A stretch of DNA of 64,000 nt, from contig NZ_QCZJ01000024.1 of assembly GCF_003075435.1 (NCBI RefSeq), positions 1-64,000 on the forward strand, in the 5' to 3' direction. Below, one piece after another: positions 1-7,268 of the stretch. The translations under genes were made by a program, and so were the position numbers. Positions within the stretch are counted from its first letter, which is position 1, and every line of letters starts with the position of its first letter. The stretch is from Terrimonas sp. GTDB lineage: Bacteria > Bacteroidota > Bacteroidia > Chitinophagales > Chitinophagaceae. The notes under the pieces are model-generated. The model saw nothing but the letters and a program-made list of their open reading frames with translations, was not told the DNA's origin and searched no databases.

Positions 1-21
1 TAAATCAAATAAGTTTATAAT

Positions 22-44
22 AATCCACAATTAAAATGTGGATT
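22..44. other. Small perfect hairpin upstream of surE
   Basis: An 8-bp perfect inverted repeat, AATCCACA (22-29) and TGTGGATT (37-44), encloses a 7-nt loop. An A-rich stretch follows on the + strand. It may be the end of a terminator for a gene left of the window, but neither strand has a clean T-run, so its role is open. Confidence 0.35.
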
Positions 45-120
45 GTAAAAAGAAAAAAAGTAACAAAAAAAAGAAAAAGGGTAATAGTAGTAATAGTGTC
101 TACTTTTTTCAGGACATGAC

Positions 121-180
121 ACTGATAACTGATAGCTGACGGCTGATAGCTAACCGCTGATAGCTAACCGCTGACCGCTC
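121..180. repeat. GCTGATAGC word-repeat tract
   Basis: The 14-mer GCTGATAGCTAACC occurs twice in perfect tandem (142-155 and 156-169), with degenerate copies on either side. The same words recur at 18504-18630 and, more weakly, at 2698-2722 and 55026-55060, so this is a dispersed intergenic repeat family and not a local slip. It lies just upstream of surE. Confidence 0.7.
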
Positions 181-251
181 ACAACCCATTCACTTTGATT
201 TGGGCATCAGGCGAATAATCAGGACTTTTACAAAAACAAGTTTTCGATTGC

Positions 252-1040
252 ATGGCAGTATCAAAACGTAAGAAAAAAGACCCGGTGATATTAGTAACGA
301 ATGATGATGGCGTAATGGCTCCGGGCATACGCAACCTGGTAGAAGCGGTAAAAGACCTGGGAAAAGTGGTAGTGGTTGCACCTGATAAACCGCAGTCGGG
401 CATGGGGCACGCTATTACTATTGGCTCGCCATTAAGGTTGCACCAGGTAAATTTAATGGATGGTGTGGAAGCCTGGAGTTGCAATGGTACGCCGGTAGAT
501 TGTGTTAAGCTGGCGGTAGATAAAATACTTGGCGGCAAGCCGGATATCTGTGTAAGTGGTATTAATCATGGCGCTAATCATTCTATTAATGTAATTTATT
601 CCGGCACCATGAGCGCGGCTATTGAAGCATCTATAGAAAGTATTCCGTCCATCGGTTTTTCTTTGCTGGATTATAGCATGGAAGCTGATTTTACCGCGGC
701 GCGCAGGTACGCGAATATCATTGTAAAGAAAATATTATCACAAAAATCAGATAAGCATCTTTGCCTCAATGTAAATTTTCCGCCGGTTACTGATGATCTT
801 ATCAAAGGCATAAAAGTATGCCGCCAGGCTTATGCCAAATACGAGGAAGATTTTGATGAGCGCAAAGATCCCGGTGGAAAAAAATACTACTGGCTTACCG
901 GTGCATTCGTAAATTTTGATAAAGGAAAAGATACTGACGTGTGGGCGCTGGCAAATAATTATGTTAGTGTAGTGCCTGTACAATTTGATCTTACCAATTA
1001 CGTTTTAAAAACCAAACTCGAAAAAACTTTTCATAAGTGA
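252..1040 (+). CDS. surE: 5'/3'-nucleotidase SurE
   Basis: A 262-residue SurE phosphatase, which dephosphorylates nucleoside 5'- and 3'-monophosphates in the cytoplasm with a divalent metal. The family signature is intact: the metal-binding NDDG at residues 17-20, the PDKPQSG segment at 44-50, GTPVDC at 79-84, SGIN at 102-105 and YSGTM at 116-120. Length is typical. The ATG start is preceded by a basic stretch (KRKKK) common in Bacteroidota homologues. The stop overlaps the GTG start of the next gene by 4 bp, so surE, the small membrane gene and lpxB are probably one transcript. Confidence 0.95.
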   Translation: MAVSKRKKKDPVILVTNDDGVMAPGIRNLVEAVKDLGKVVVVAPDKPQSGMGHAITIGSPLRLHQVNLMDGVEAWSCNGTPVDCVKLAVDKILGGKPDICVSGINHGANHSINVIYSGTMSAAIEASIESIPSIGFSLLDYSMEADFTAARRYANIIVKKILSQKSDKHLCLNVNFPPVTDDLIKGIKVCRQAYAKYEEDFDERKDPGGKKYYWLTGAFVNFDKGKDTDVWALANNYVSVVPVQFDLTNYVLKTKLEKTFHK

Positions 1041-1336
1041 TTTTTAAAAAAGACGATTTTCGTTTAGGAATAGTATTAGGGCTTTTGTTACCGCTGGTAA
1101 GCGTGGTAATATATTATTTTGTTAAGTTTTATCCCTTGTACAGTTTTGGAGATATGATGGCTGCTTTTAAAACCAATAAAAGCCTGGTAAGGGCAATCAG
1201 CATAACATGCCTGTTTCTTAATGTGGTTTTGTTCACTATTTATATTAATACCAGGAAGGATAAAACCGCAAAAGGAATTTTTGCCATAACAATAATATAT
1301 GCCATCTCCTCACTGATTTTTAATTACTTTGGGTAG
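1037..1336 (+). CDS. Small three-helix membrane protein between surE and lpxB
   Basis: A 99-residue protein of unknown function that starts with GTG overlapping the surE stop (GTGA). Three hydrophobic segments (about residues 9-29, 52-71 and 78-96) predict an inner-membrane protein; the loops are short and basic. No catalytic motif is visible. Translational coupling to surE and the position 15-18 bp before lpxB suggest a link to envelope biogenesis, but that is guilt by association only. I recall similar small genes at this place in related genomes, which supports it being real. Confidence 0.75.
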   Translation: MIFKKDDFRLGIVLGLLLPLVSVVIYYFVKFYPLYSFGDMMAAFKTNKSLVRAISITCLFLNVVLFTIYINTRKDKTAKGIFAITIIYAISSLIFNYFG

Positions 1337-1354
1337 TAAATAAAAGAGCCCTTG

Positions 1355-2482
1355 GTGAAATATTATATCATAGCAGGTGAAGCTTCAGGCGATCTCCACG
1401 GATCTAATCTTATTAAAGCTTTAAAAAAAACAGATCAAAATGCAAGGTTCAGGGCATGGGGCGGTGATATGATGGAAGCTGCCGGCGCTGATGTGGTGAA
1501 GCATTACCGTGACCTGGCTTTTATGGGATTTGCCGAAGTGGTGATGAACCTGCGTACTATTTTAAATAATCTTTCTTTCTGCAAAAAAGATATACTCAAT
1601 TATAAACCGGACACCCTTATTCTTATAGATTATCCCGGTTTTAATCTACGTATTGCAAAATGGGCTAAAACGCAGGGACTTAAAATTATCTACTATATAT
1701 CGCCGCAGGTTTGGGCATGGAAAGAGAATCGTGTTAATACAATCAAGAAATGTGTAGATAAAATGCTGGTGATACTTCCTTTTGAAAAAGCATTTTATCA
1801 AAAATGGCACTATGACGTAACTTATGTTGGTCACCCACTGGTAGAAGTGATAGATGAATATTCGAAAAAAGATGCGGGCACGAATAATATACTTTCTTCT
1901 ATTCAAAAACCTCTGATAGCGTTACTGCCAGGCAGCCGCAAGCAGGAGATATTAAAGAAGCTGCCTGTTATGCTGGAGGTAAGCAAAATTTTTCCTGACT
2001 ACCAGTTTGTGGTAGCCAAGGCACCGGGGCAGGACGATAATTTTTATAAAGAACTGCTCAGTCATTATCCTGGTGTAAAAAGCGTAAGCGGTAAAACCTA
2101 CGATTTATTGCTACATGCCAAAGCCGCCCTGGTAACATCCGGCACCGCAACGCTTGAAACAGCGTTGTTCGGTGTGCCTGAAGTAGTTTGCTATAAAGGA
2201 AGTCCTGTTTCTTATGCTATTGCTAAAAGGGTGATAAATATAAAATATATCTCTCTTGTTAATCTCATTATGGATAAGCCTGTGGTAAAGGAATTGATCC
2301 AGCATGAGCTGACTGTTGAGAATGTTGTAAAAGAATTGAATGACATTTTAAATAATCCCGAACGCATACAGCAATTAGGATCTGACTATCAGCAACTTCG
2401 CGATATTTTAAGCAGGGGAGGACATGCGTCGGATAATGCGGCTAAAGCCATCAACAGCTTTTTGCAAGGCGAACCATCATAA
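1355..2482 (+). CDS. lpxB: Lipid-A-disaccharide synthase LpxB
   Basis: A GT19-family glycosyltransferase that joins UDP-2,3-diacylglucosamine and lipid X to form the lipid A disaccharide at the inner face of the cytoplasmic membrane. The N-terminus reads KYYIIAGEASGDLHG, the LpxB hallmark, followed by the AWGGDMM segment, SPQVWAW near residue 119, and the GSR(K)QEI nucleotide-binding loop near residue 192. About 375 residues, normal for the family. A TTG at 1352 is directly followed by the GTG at 1355; I prefer the GTG because it puts Met immediately before the conserved KYYIIAGE. It is the last gene of the surE unit and works with KdsA (17646-18467) in lipopolysaccharide synthesis. Confidence 0.95.
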   Translation: MKYYIIAGEASGDLHGSNLIKALKKTDQNARFRAWGGDMMEAAGADVVKHYRDLAFMGFAEVVMNLRTILNNLSFCKKDILNYKPDTLILIDYPGFNLRIAKWAKTQGLKIIYYISPQVWAWKENRVNTIKKCVDKMLVILPFEKAFYQKWHYDVTYVGHPLVEVIDEYSKKDAGTNNILSSIQKPLIALLPGSRKQEILKKLPVMLEVSKIFPDYQFVVAKAPGQDDNFYKELLSHYPGVKSVSGKTYDLLLHAKAALVTSGTATLETALFGVPEVVCYKGSPVSYAIAKRVINIKYISLVNLIMDKPVVKELIQHELTVENVVKELNDILNNPERIQQLGSDYQQLRDILSRGGHASDNAAKAINSFLQGEPS

Positions 2483-2618
2483 CAATAATGGCAAACAGGA
2501 ATAATAAAATGGATATGCGGTTTATCCCATGCATATACTTTATCCATGTAGTATCTTCCCTGTTCGGGTCTTTCTTTTTTATGTAGAGATACTCTGCGAT
2601 CTGCCGCCAGACACCCAT
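2451..2618 (-). CDS. Probable 55-residue membrane protein, convergent with lpxB
   Basis: From the ATG at 2618 the minus strand encodes 55 residues: an amphipathic, charged N-terminal half (WRQIAEYLYIKKKDPNRED) followed by one strong membrane helix at about residues 35-51 and a short basic tail. The pattern, with KYMHGINRIS just before the helix, resembles a small Bacteroidota family that I recall as DUF6728; this is not checked. Its last 32 bp overlap the 3' end of lpxB tail to tail. The frame runs further upstream, but the conserved-looking part starts at this Met. Function unknown. Confidence 0.6.
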   Translation of the reverse strand: MGVWRQIAEYLYIKKKDPNREDTTWIKYMHGINRISILLFLFAIIVMMVRLAKSC

Positions 2619-2742
2619 GAGGTAAATGTTTGTTTCAAAGGTATTGATTTGTAGGATTGATAATTTCATTTTTAATGATAAACACAGCCTATTGCCCACG
2701 GCTCACCGCCCACCGCTGCACTCTTTTCCTTAATTTCGCCCG

Positions 2743-3747
2743 ATGAAATACCAGGTAGGAGATAAAATTTTGATATTGCATACCGATGAAGAAGGTGAAG
2801 TGATTGATATTATAAATGATAAAATGGTGATGGTGAGTGTGAGAGGTGTGAAATTCCCCATATATCTTGATCAGATTGACTTTCCTTATTTCAAAAGATT
2901 TTCGCAGAAAAAATTTGAGGATAAAAAGCCAAAGCAGTTTATTGATAATATTAAAAAAGAAAAAAGTTCGGCTAAATATAAAGTAACCGAAGGAGTGTGG
3001 ATCTCATTTTTGCCGGTGTTTGATAAAGATGTTTTTGATGATGATATTGTAGAAAAATTCAGGTTGCATTTGGTTAACCAGTCAAATACAGCATATCGTT
3101 TTATTTATACGGTTTGGTATGACGGGCGGTTAGATTTTGAGCTTGAAAATGAAGTGCCGGCGCTCAGCGATTTTTACCTGCATGATATATCTTTTGAAGC
3201 ATTGAATGACGCTCCGCGCTTTTCGTTTGAGTTTTCGCTAAGTAAGCCTGATAAGAAAAAAGCGGAGTATTTTGAAACGTTCATTAAACCAAAAGGTAAG
3301 CAGGTATTTAAGCAACTGGAAGAAATGCGATTAAAGCAGGAAGCTACTTTTTCTTACAGGCTATTTGATACATATCCCGATAGGGTAGAGGAAGAAAAGC
3401 CGGATTTGAGCAAACTTTCCAAAGCAGGGTTTAAAGTGCATGCCTCGGGTAAAACTTCGGTTATACCTCCCCGTACGGTTGTTGATCTGCACATTGAAAA
3501 ACTTACAGACAACTGGCAAAAAATGAGCAATGCTGAAAAGCTTGATCTTCAGCTAAAAACTTTTGAGCAGCATTATGACGCGGCATTGCAGCATCATCAG
3601 GCGATGATTATTATTATTCATGGCGTAGGCACGGGAAAACTCAGGGAAGAAATACATGAACTGCTGCGTTTGAAAAAGGAAGTAAAATCTTTTGTCAACC
3701 AGTTCCATCCTTCTTTTGGCTATGGTGCAACAGAGATATATTTTTAA
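2743..3747 (+). CDS. DUF2027/Smr-domain protein
   Basis: A 334-residue cytoplasmic protein. The N-terminus (about 1-55) is a small beta-rich domain (VGDKILILHTDEEGEV), the middle (about 75-200) matches the DUF2027 type found in Bacteroidota, and the C-terminus (about 245-334) is a Smr domain like that of MutS2. The Smr core is visible as VDLHIEKL near residue 247 and the HGVGTGKLREE loop near residue 290. Smr domains are known as nicking endonuclease or RNA-binding modules; here no MutS ATPase is attached. Possible roles are nucleic acid processing or ribosome rescue. Convergent with the following hydrolase (13 bp apart). Confidence 0.88.
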   Translation: MKYQVGDKILILHTDEEGEVIDIINDKMVMVSVRGVKFPIYLDQIDFPYFKRFSQKKFEDKKPKQFIDNIKKEKSSAKYKVTEGVWISFLPVFDKDVFDDDIVEKFRLHLVNQSNTAYRFIYTVWYDGRLDFELENEVPALSDFYLHDISFEALNDAPRFSFEFSLSKPDKKKAEYFETFIKPKGKQVFKQLEEMRLKQEATFSYRLFDTYPDRVEEEKPDLSKLSKAGFKVHASGKTSVIPPRTVVDLHIEKLTDNWQKMSNAEKLDLQLKTFEQHYDAALQHHQAMIIIIHGVGTGKLREEIHELLRLKKEVKSFVNQFHPSFGYGATEIYF

Positions 3748-3760
3748 AAAGGAGAGACAG

Positions 3761-4582
3761 CTAATAATTTTCTTTTAAAAATTTTTGTATTTCAGTTGAA
3801 AATTGCGGCGTATGATACGCGCCTCCATGATTACCGGGGACCGTTGCGAACGAAGATCTTTTAAAAAGTTTTGCAAGGTCTGCGGCCGATCCATTATCGC
3901 TATCCTGGTCTCCGCAAATAACGAGCACGGGTTGTTTAACCTTATTCAACGTTTGTATACTGGTAGAAGGTTGGTATCGCTGCATCCACATCAATGCAGT
4001 ACGGTCAAGATTTTGCCTGCTGATATTATCAATAACCGCTTTCATCTCAGGAATACTGTCTCCTCTCAATGCATGATAAAACATAATTCTTCTTGGCCAA
4101 TCCGGGTTGGTAAAATCGGTTCCCATGCCACCAAGCACGGCAGCATGTATTCTTTTATCAAGCGCTAACAATTTTGCGGTAATAATAGAACCTCTCGAAT
4201 AACCAATAACGGCATAATTTTTAATTTTCAGCTTATCCATCAGCAGCATAACATCTTTTGCTTCTGCGTCATTTTCATAAGCAGTGCTATCATGTGGTTT
4301 GTCAGATTTGCCATTGCCGCGCAAATCAAGCAGAATAACGCGGTAACCATTATTTAACAGATCTGTATACATCGCTGTCTTTTTCCAGGAGTTGCTGTTT
4401 ACAATAAATCCATGTATAAGCACAACGGGCTTCCCATTTCCCCGGCATTCGTAATAAATTTTGGTATTGTCAAATGAAGAAAGATAGCCTGTATTAACAG
4501 GGAATTTTGCAGATAGGGAGTCTGTTTGTGTATAAGCAGTGCCCGTATATATAACTGCCAGCAAAATAAAAAGTGAACGCAT
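3761..4582 (-). CDS. Exported alpha/beta-fold hydrolase
   Basis: A 273-residue alpha/beta hydrolase with an N-terminal signal peptide (cleavage probably near residues 17-20, after the TAYTQT stretch), so it acts in the periplasm or outside. The oxyanion region HGF is at 57-59, the nucleophile elbow GYSRG puts Ser at 129, the likely acid is Asp 225 or 227 in GDQDSD, and the catalytic His is His 252 in NHGGA. The substrate cannot be read from sequence; esterase or peptidase-type activities are typical. It is divergent from the poly-proline gene, with about 100 bp of AT-rich DNA between. Confidence 0.9.
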   Translation of the reverse strand: MRSLFILLAVIYTGTAYTQTDSLSAKFPVNTGYLSSFDNTKIYYECRGNGKPVVLIHGFIVNSNSWKKTAMYTDLLNNGYRVILLDLRGNGKSDKPHDSTAYENDAEAKDVMLLMDKLKIKNYAVIGYSRGSIITAKLLALDKRIHAAVLGGMGTDFTNPDWPRRIMFYHALRGDSIPEMKAVIDNISRQNLDRTALMWMQRYQPSTSIQTLNKVKQPVLVICGDQDSDNGSAADLAKLFKRSSFATVPGNHGGAYHTPQFSTEIQKFLKENY

Positions 4583-4686
4583 GATAATGAGTATTGGTTA
4601 TTGAAGATAAGAACAGGGATTATGATATATATTGAAATTTTTGTGGAAATTTTTTGAAATGGTGTCTAAAGCTAAAATCATAAGGT

Positions 4687-5016
4687 ATGAAAAAGATATT
4701 TATTATTACCTGCATTATATGCACATCAACGGTTGTTTGCGCACAAAAGGAAACAAAACCGCCGCCTCCGCCACCACCTCCTCCTGCCATTGAAGCAACA
4801 AAATTTTCAGGGGTAAAAAGCTTTCTTGATCATAATCCTGGCGTTGCCAAAGTTCATTGGAAGGATCCTAATACGATTGTTTTAAAAATGAAAGACAAAA
4901 CCACCAGGTCTTATAATTTGTCTGATGCAGCAATAAAAAAAGCGTTCAGCGATCAATACGGAGACATACCAGTGCCGCCGCCTCCACCACCTCCGCCTCC
5001 GGCAAAAGAAAATTGA
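4687..5016 (+). CDS. Secreted protein with two nine-proline tracts
   Basis: A 109-residue protein of unknown function. A signal peptide occupies residues 1-19 (ends VVCAQ). The mature protein has a run of nine prolines at 25-33, a compact basic core of about 60 residues (34-94), and a second run of nine prolines at 97-105 directly before the C-terminus. Such runs stall ribosomes and require EF-P, and they form stiff polyproline II rods. The core contains HWKDPNTIVLKMKD, suggesting a small beta fold. I do not recognise the family. Confidence 0.75.
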   Translation: MKKIFIITCIICTSTVVCAQKETKPPPPPPPPPAIEATKFSGVKSFLDHNPGVAKVHWKDPNTIVLKMKDKTTRSYNLSDAAIKKAFSDQYGDIPVPPPPPPPPPAKEN

Positions 5017-5075
5017 GCCGGATATTTTGTTTTACGGGAATGCACCAGGAGTGCGAAGAAGAGGTATTAAAATTT

Positions 5076-5083
5076 TATCTTTG
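5076..5083 (+). promoter_or_regulatory. -7 promoter box of rnpB
   Basis: TATCTTTG matches the Bacteroidota primary sigma -7 consensus TAnnTTTG exactly and ends 3 bases before the inferred 5' end of the RNase P RNA, so the transcript would begin within a few bases of P1. I do not see a convincing -33 element. Confidence 0.6.
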
Positions 5084-5085
5084 CA

Positions 5086-5453
5086 TTTGCTGCATTCCAT
5101 GCTATCGCGGTATAAGCAATATACTGAGGAAAGTCCGGACAGCACAGGGCAACGTACCGGTTAACAGCCGGGTTCCGATCACAGCGGAAACAGATAGTGC
5201 CACAGAAAATGACCGTCTTGCTTTAGCAGGATAAGGGTGAAAATGTGAGGTAAGAGCTCACAATTTTGCAGGGCAACTTGCAGAATGGGTAAACCTTGCG
5301 TGCTGAAATGCTATGTATACCCTGATTTTCCGCCTGCCCGGTGGAATTTCTCCGGAAATATCAGGGAGGGTAAGCAGATAGACCTGGTTAGTAATAACCC
5401 GGCCAGATAAATGATAGCACACGACAGAATCCGGCTTACAGGTTTGCAGTAAA
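5086..5453 (+). ncRNA. rnpB: RNase P RNA (bacterial type A)
   Basis: The catalytic RNA of RNase P, which removes 5' leaders from tRNA precursors. The diagnostic P4 strands are present: GAGGAAAGTCCGGAC at 5126-5140 and ACAGAATCCGGCTTACAG at 5424-5441; the CAGGGCAACGTACCGG and GGGTAAACC-type internal elements also fit. The ends are set by the closing helix P1: TTTGCTGCA (5086-5094) pairs with TGCAGTAAA (5445-5453) with one G-U pair. About 368 nt, within the usual range. It has its own -7 box and is followed at once by a terminator hairpin. An open frame at 5013-5234 across it is not a gene. Confidence 0.93.
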
Positions 5454-5460
5454 AAATTAA

Positions 5461-5498
5461 AGAGGCTGTCTCAAAAGTATGAGATAGCCTCTTTTTAT
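5461..5498 (+). terminator. Terminator downstream of rnpB
   Basis: AGAGGCTGTCTCA (5461-5473) pairs with TGAGATAGCCTCT (5480-5492) through 13 positions, one being G-U, and is followed by a T-run (5492-5496). It can also act on the minus strand for the glycosyltransferase, although there the T-run is weaker. Confidence 0.75.
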
Positions 5499-5571
5499 TC
5501 GGATACCTGATGGAGACAGGTGATCGTTTACGCGATTCTCAAGCTCTTCATTTATTTTTGATACAGCCTCT
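5461..5571. repeat. MITE-like pair of terminal inverted repeats
   Basis: AGAGGCTGTCTCAAAA (5461-5476) and TTTTGATACAGCCTCT (5556-5571) are inverted repeats with 15 of 16 positions matching, bounding a 111-bp non-coding segment. The ends look like insertion sequence termini starting GAGGCTGTCTCAAAA. No clear target duplication is visible, and the left arm doubles as the 5' arm of the rnpB terminator. A miniature transposon remnant recruited as a terminator is the likely reading. Confidence 0.45.
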
Positions 5572-5599
5572 TTTTGTTAATAATGCATTATTCCCGGCA

Positions 5600-6769
5600 T
5601 CAGTTTTGATGTTTAGATAACAGTAGCCTGTATTCCTCCAGCAGGGAATTCCATACAATATCCTGGTTATAGCGTGATGTAATAAAACTTCGGGAACTCT
5701 CCTGTAGTTTTATACGTAACTGACTATTCTCCAGTAAGGTTTTCATGGCTTCTCTTAGGGCTACTTCAGACCGGGGTTCAATAATGATCCCATTTTCATT
5801 TGGGATCACAATTTCATTGCAGCCGCTGATATCTGTAACAATCATTGGCAACCCCATTGCTCCGGCCTGAAGCACCACGTTGGGAAACCCCTCACGATAG
5901 CTTGGAAAAACCAAAGCGGTGCTTATAGCGAGAAAAGAGCGAACGTCTGGTTGAAAACCTACAGCAATAATATTAGAGTTATGCTCAATTTTTGCAATAG
6001 TTCCCGGCTCCAAAGGGTCTAATGCGGGTTCTGTATTTCCAACCAGCAGCAATTTTATATGTTGATATTGAGGTTGTGTATTCAATGCAGAAAAAGCGCT
6101 TACCAGTTCATTAATGCCCTTATCTTTTACTAATCTTCCTACAAAAACAAAAACAAAGTCTTCTGCACCGATATCCCACGTAAATTTAAGCTTAGCTTTT
6201 TCTTCTGCTGTTACCTGTTCAGGAGAAAAAAAATGGAGATCTATGCCATTAACATTACCATTGGCTATAATTTTTAAAGGCTTTTGAGTGATACCAAATT
6301 TTTGAAGATCATGCATTACGCCTTTGCCTTCAGGAAAGATGCTGGTTGCTGCCCAACATAAAATTTTATCAGTTGTGATAAGTATTTTCTGCAATAAGCC
6401 AGTGCGATAAGGAAACAGGAGTCCCGTAAATGTATGGATCCTTACAGGCACTCCGGCCATTTTAGCTGCAAGCATAGATAATAGTCCTGCCTTGGGAGTG
6501 ATGGAGTGCACAATCTGCGGCCTTTCTTTTTTAAAATAGCGGTATAACTTCCAAAGGCTTTTTAAATCTTTTAAGAGTGAAATCTGTCGCTGCATTTCAA
6601 TAGGGTAGGTTTTTACCCCTTCCCGCCTTGCAACTTCATCAAGATCTTTACCGGCTCCGGAGACTGCGGTTATATCAACATGCTGATTTAAAAATGAAAG
6701 CTGACCTTTTAACAGTAGGTTAAGCGAGAATGGAATAGTTGCCGTGCGAATAATCTTAGTTTTTTTCAA
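5600..6769 (-). CDS. Glycosyltransferase family 4-type (GT-B) enzyme
   Basis: A 389-residue GT-B glycosyltransferase. The N-terminal acceptor half contains TATIPFSLNLLLKGQLSFL and HSITPKAGLLSMLAAKMAGVP; the C-terminal donor half has FVGRLVKDKGI near residue 210 and the E-x7-E-like stretch PSYREGFPNVVLQAGAMG near residue 290, typical of family 4 retaining enzymes that use nucleotide sugars. Likely role: one step in capsule, exopolysaccharide or O-antigen assembly on the cytoplasmic side of the membrane. It stands alone, without other polysaccharide genes, so the product cannot be named. The start is the ATG at 6769. Confidence 0.88.
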   Translation of the reverse strand: MKKTKIIRTATIPFSLNLLLKGQLSFLNQHVDITAVSGAGKDLDEVARREGVKTYPIEMQRQISLLKDLKSLWKLYRYFKKERPQIVHSITPKAGLLSMLAAKMAGVPVRIHTFTGLLFPYRTGLLQKILITTDKILCWAATSIFPEGKGVMHDLQKFGITQKPLKIIANGNVNGIDLHFFSPEQVTAEEKAKLKFTWDIGAEDFVFVFVGRLVKDKGINELVSAFSALNTQPQYQHIKLLLVGNTEPALDPLEPGTIAKIEHNSNIIAVGFQPDVRSFLAISTALVFPSYREGFPNVVLQAGAMGLPMIVTDISGCNEIVIPNENGIIIEPRSEVALREAMKTLLENSQLRIKLQESSRSFITSRYNQDIVWNSLLEEYRLLLSKHQN

Positions 6770-7268
6770 AGCATTTTTTTTGAAGGTCGCTAAATTATTA
6801 TGAATTGTTCACTTGAGATGCACCAAACGTTTGGGATATCATAAATATGTTCAAAAACAAAATAAAGTAGCATATAATCAACTATGAGTGCCTGTATTAG
6901 ATATAATTGTGGTGCATTTTTGTCAATTTTTATTCTTAAACAAGCTGTTAAAAAATAAAGTGTCAAAAAAACATTTGTAATTCTTTTTTGACTATTTTTA
7001 CCTGCCAAACACAGTATTTGGGCTATTAACGATTGATTTTAATAGATAAGTCTATTTTATTAATAACCAAACTAACAAGCCATATGAATAGAAACTTTCT
7101 CTTTTCATTCCATTGCATTTAATGATGTTTTACAGCAAATAAAAATCTCAGCATTTTTATTGTAATCTCTTATCAGAGCCCTGGTCCCCATCCCTTTGAG
7201 TTAGCTTCTTCCACCCCACGTGACAACTTTTATTAATCAGTAAATACAAAACCAAACCAAACACACTT
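6770..7268. promoter_or_regulatory. 500-bp intergenic region upstream of susC
   Basis: An AT-rich non-coding region between the divergent glycosyltransferase and susC. A possible promoter is TTTG at 6987-6990 with TATTTG at 7015-7020, a weak match to the TTTG / TAnnTTTG pattern, giving a 5' untranslated leader of about 240 bases for susC. A short minus-strand frame at 6790-7008 has no family signature and low-complexity composition. No anti-sigma or hybrid two-component regulator gene lies next to the locus. Confidence 0.35.

Noticed and set aside
5013-5234. 73-codon + strand frame overlapping RNase P RNA
   Set aside because: It lies across the conserved rnpB core, and its translation has no signal peptide or family feature; the RNA gene explains the sequence.
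6790-7008. 72-codon minus-strand frame upstream of susC
   Set aside because: Low-complexity AT-rich DNA, no recognisable motif, and it lies in the likely promoter region.
6970-7020. A strong promoter for susC
   Set aside because: The boxes at 6987-6990 and 7015-7020 deviate in spacing and sequence; kept only as a weak candidate in the intergenic entry.
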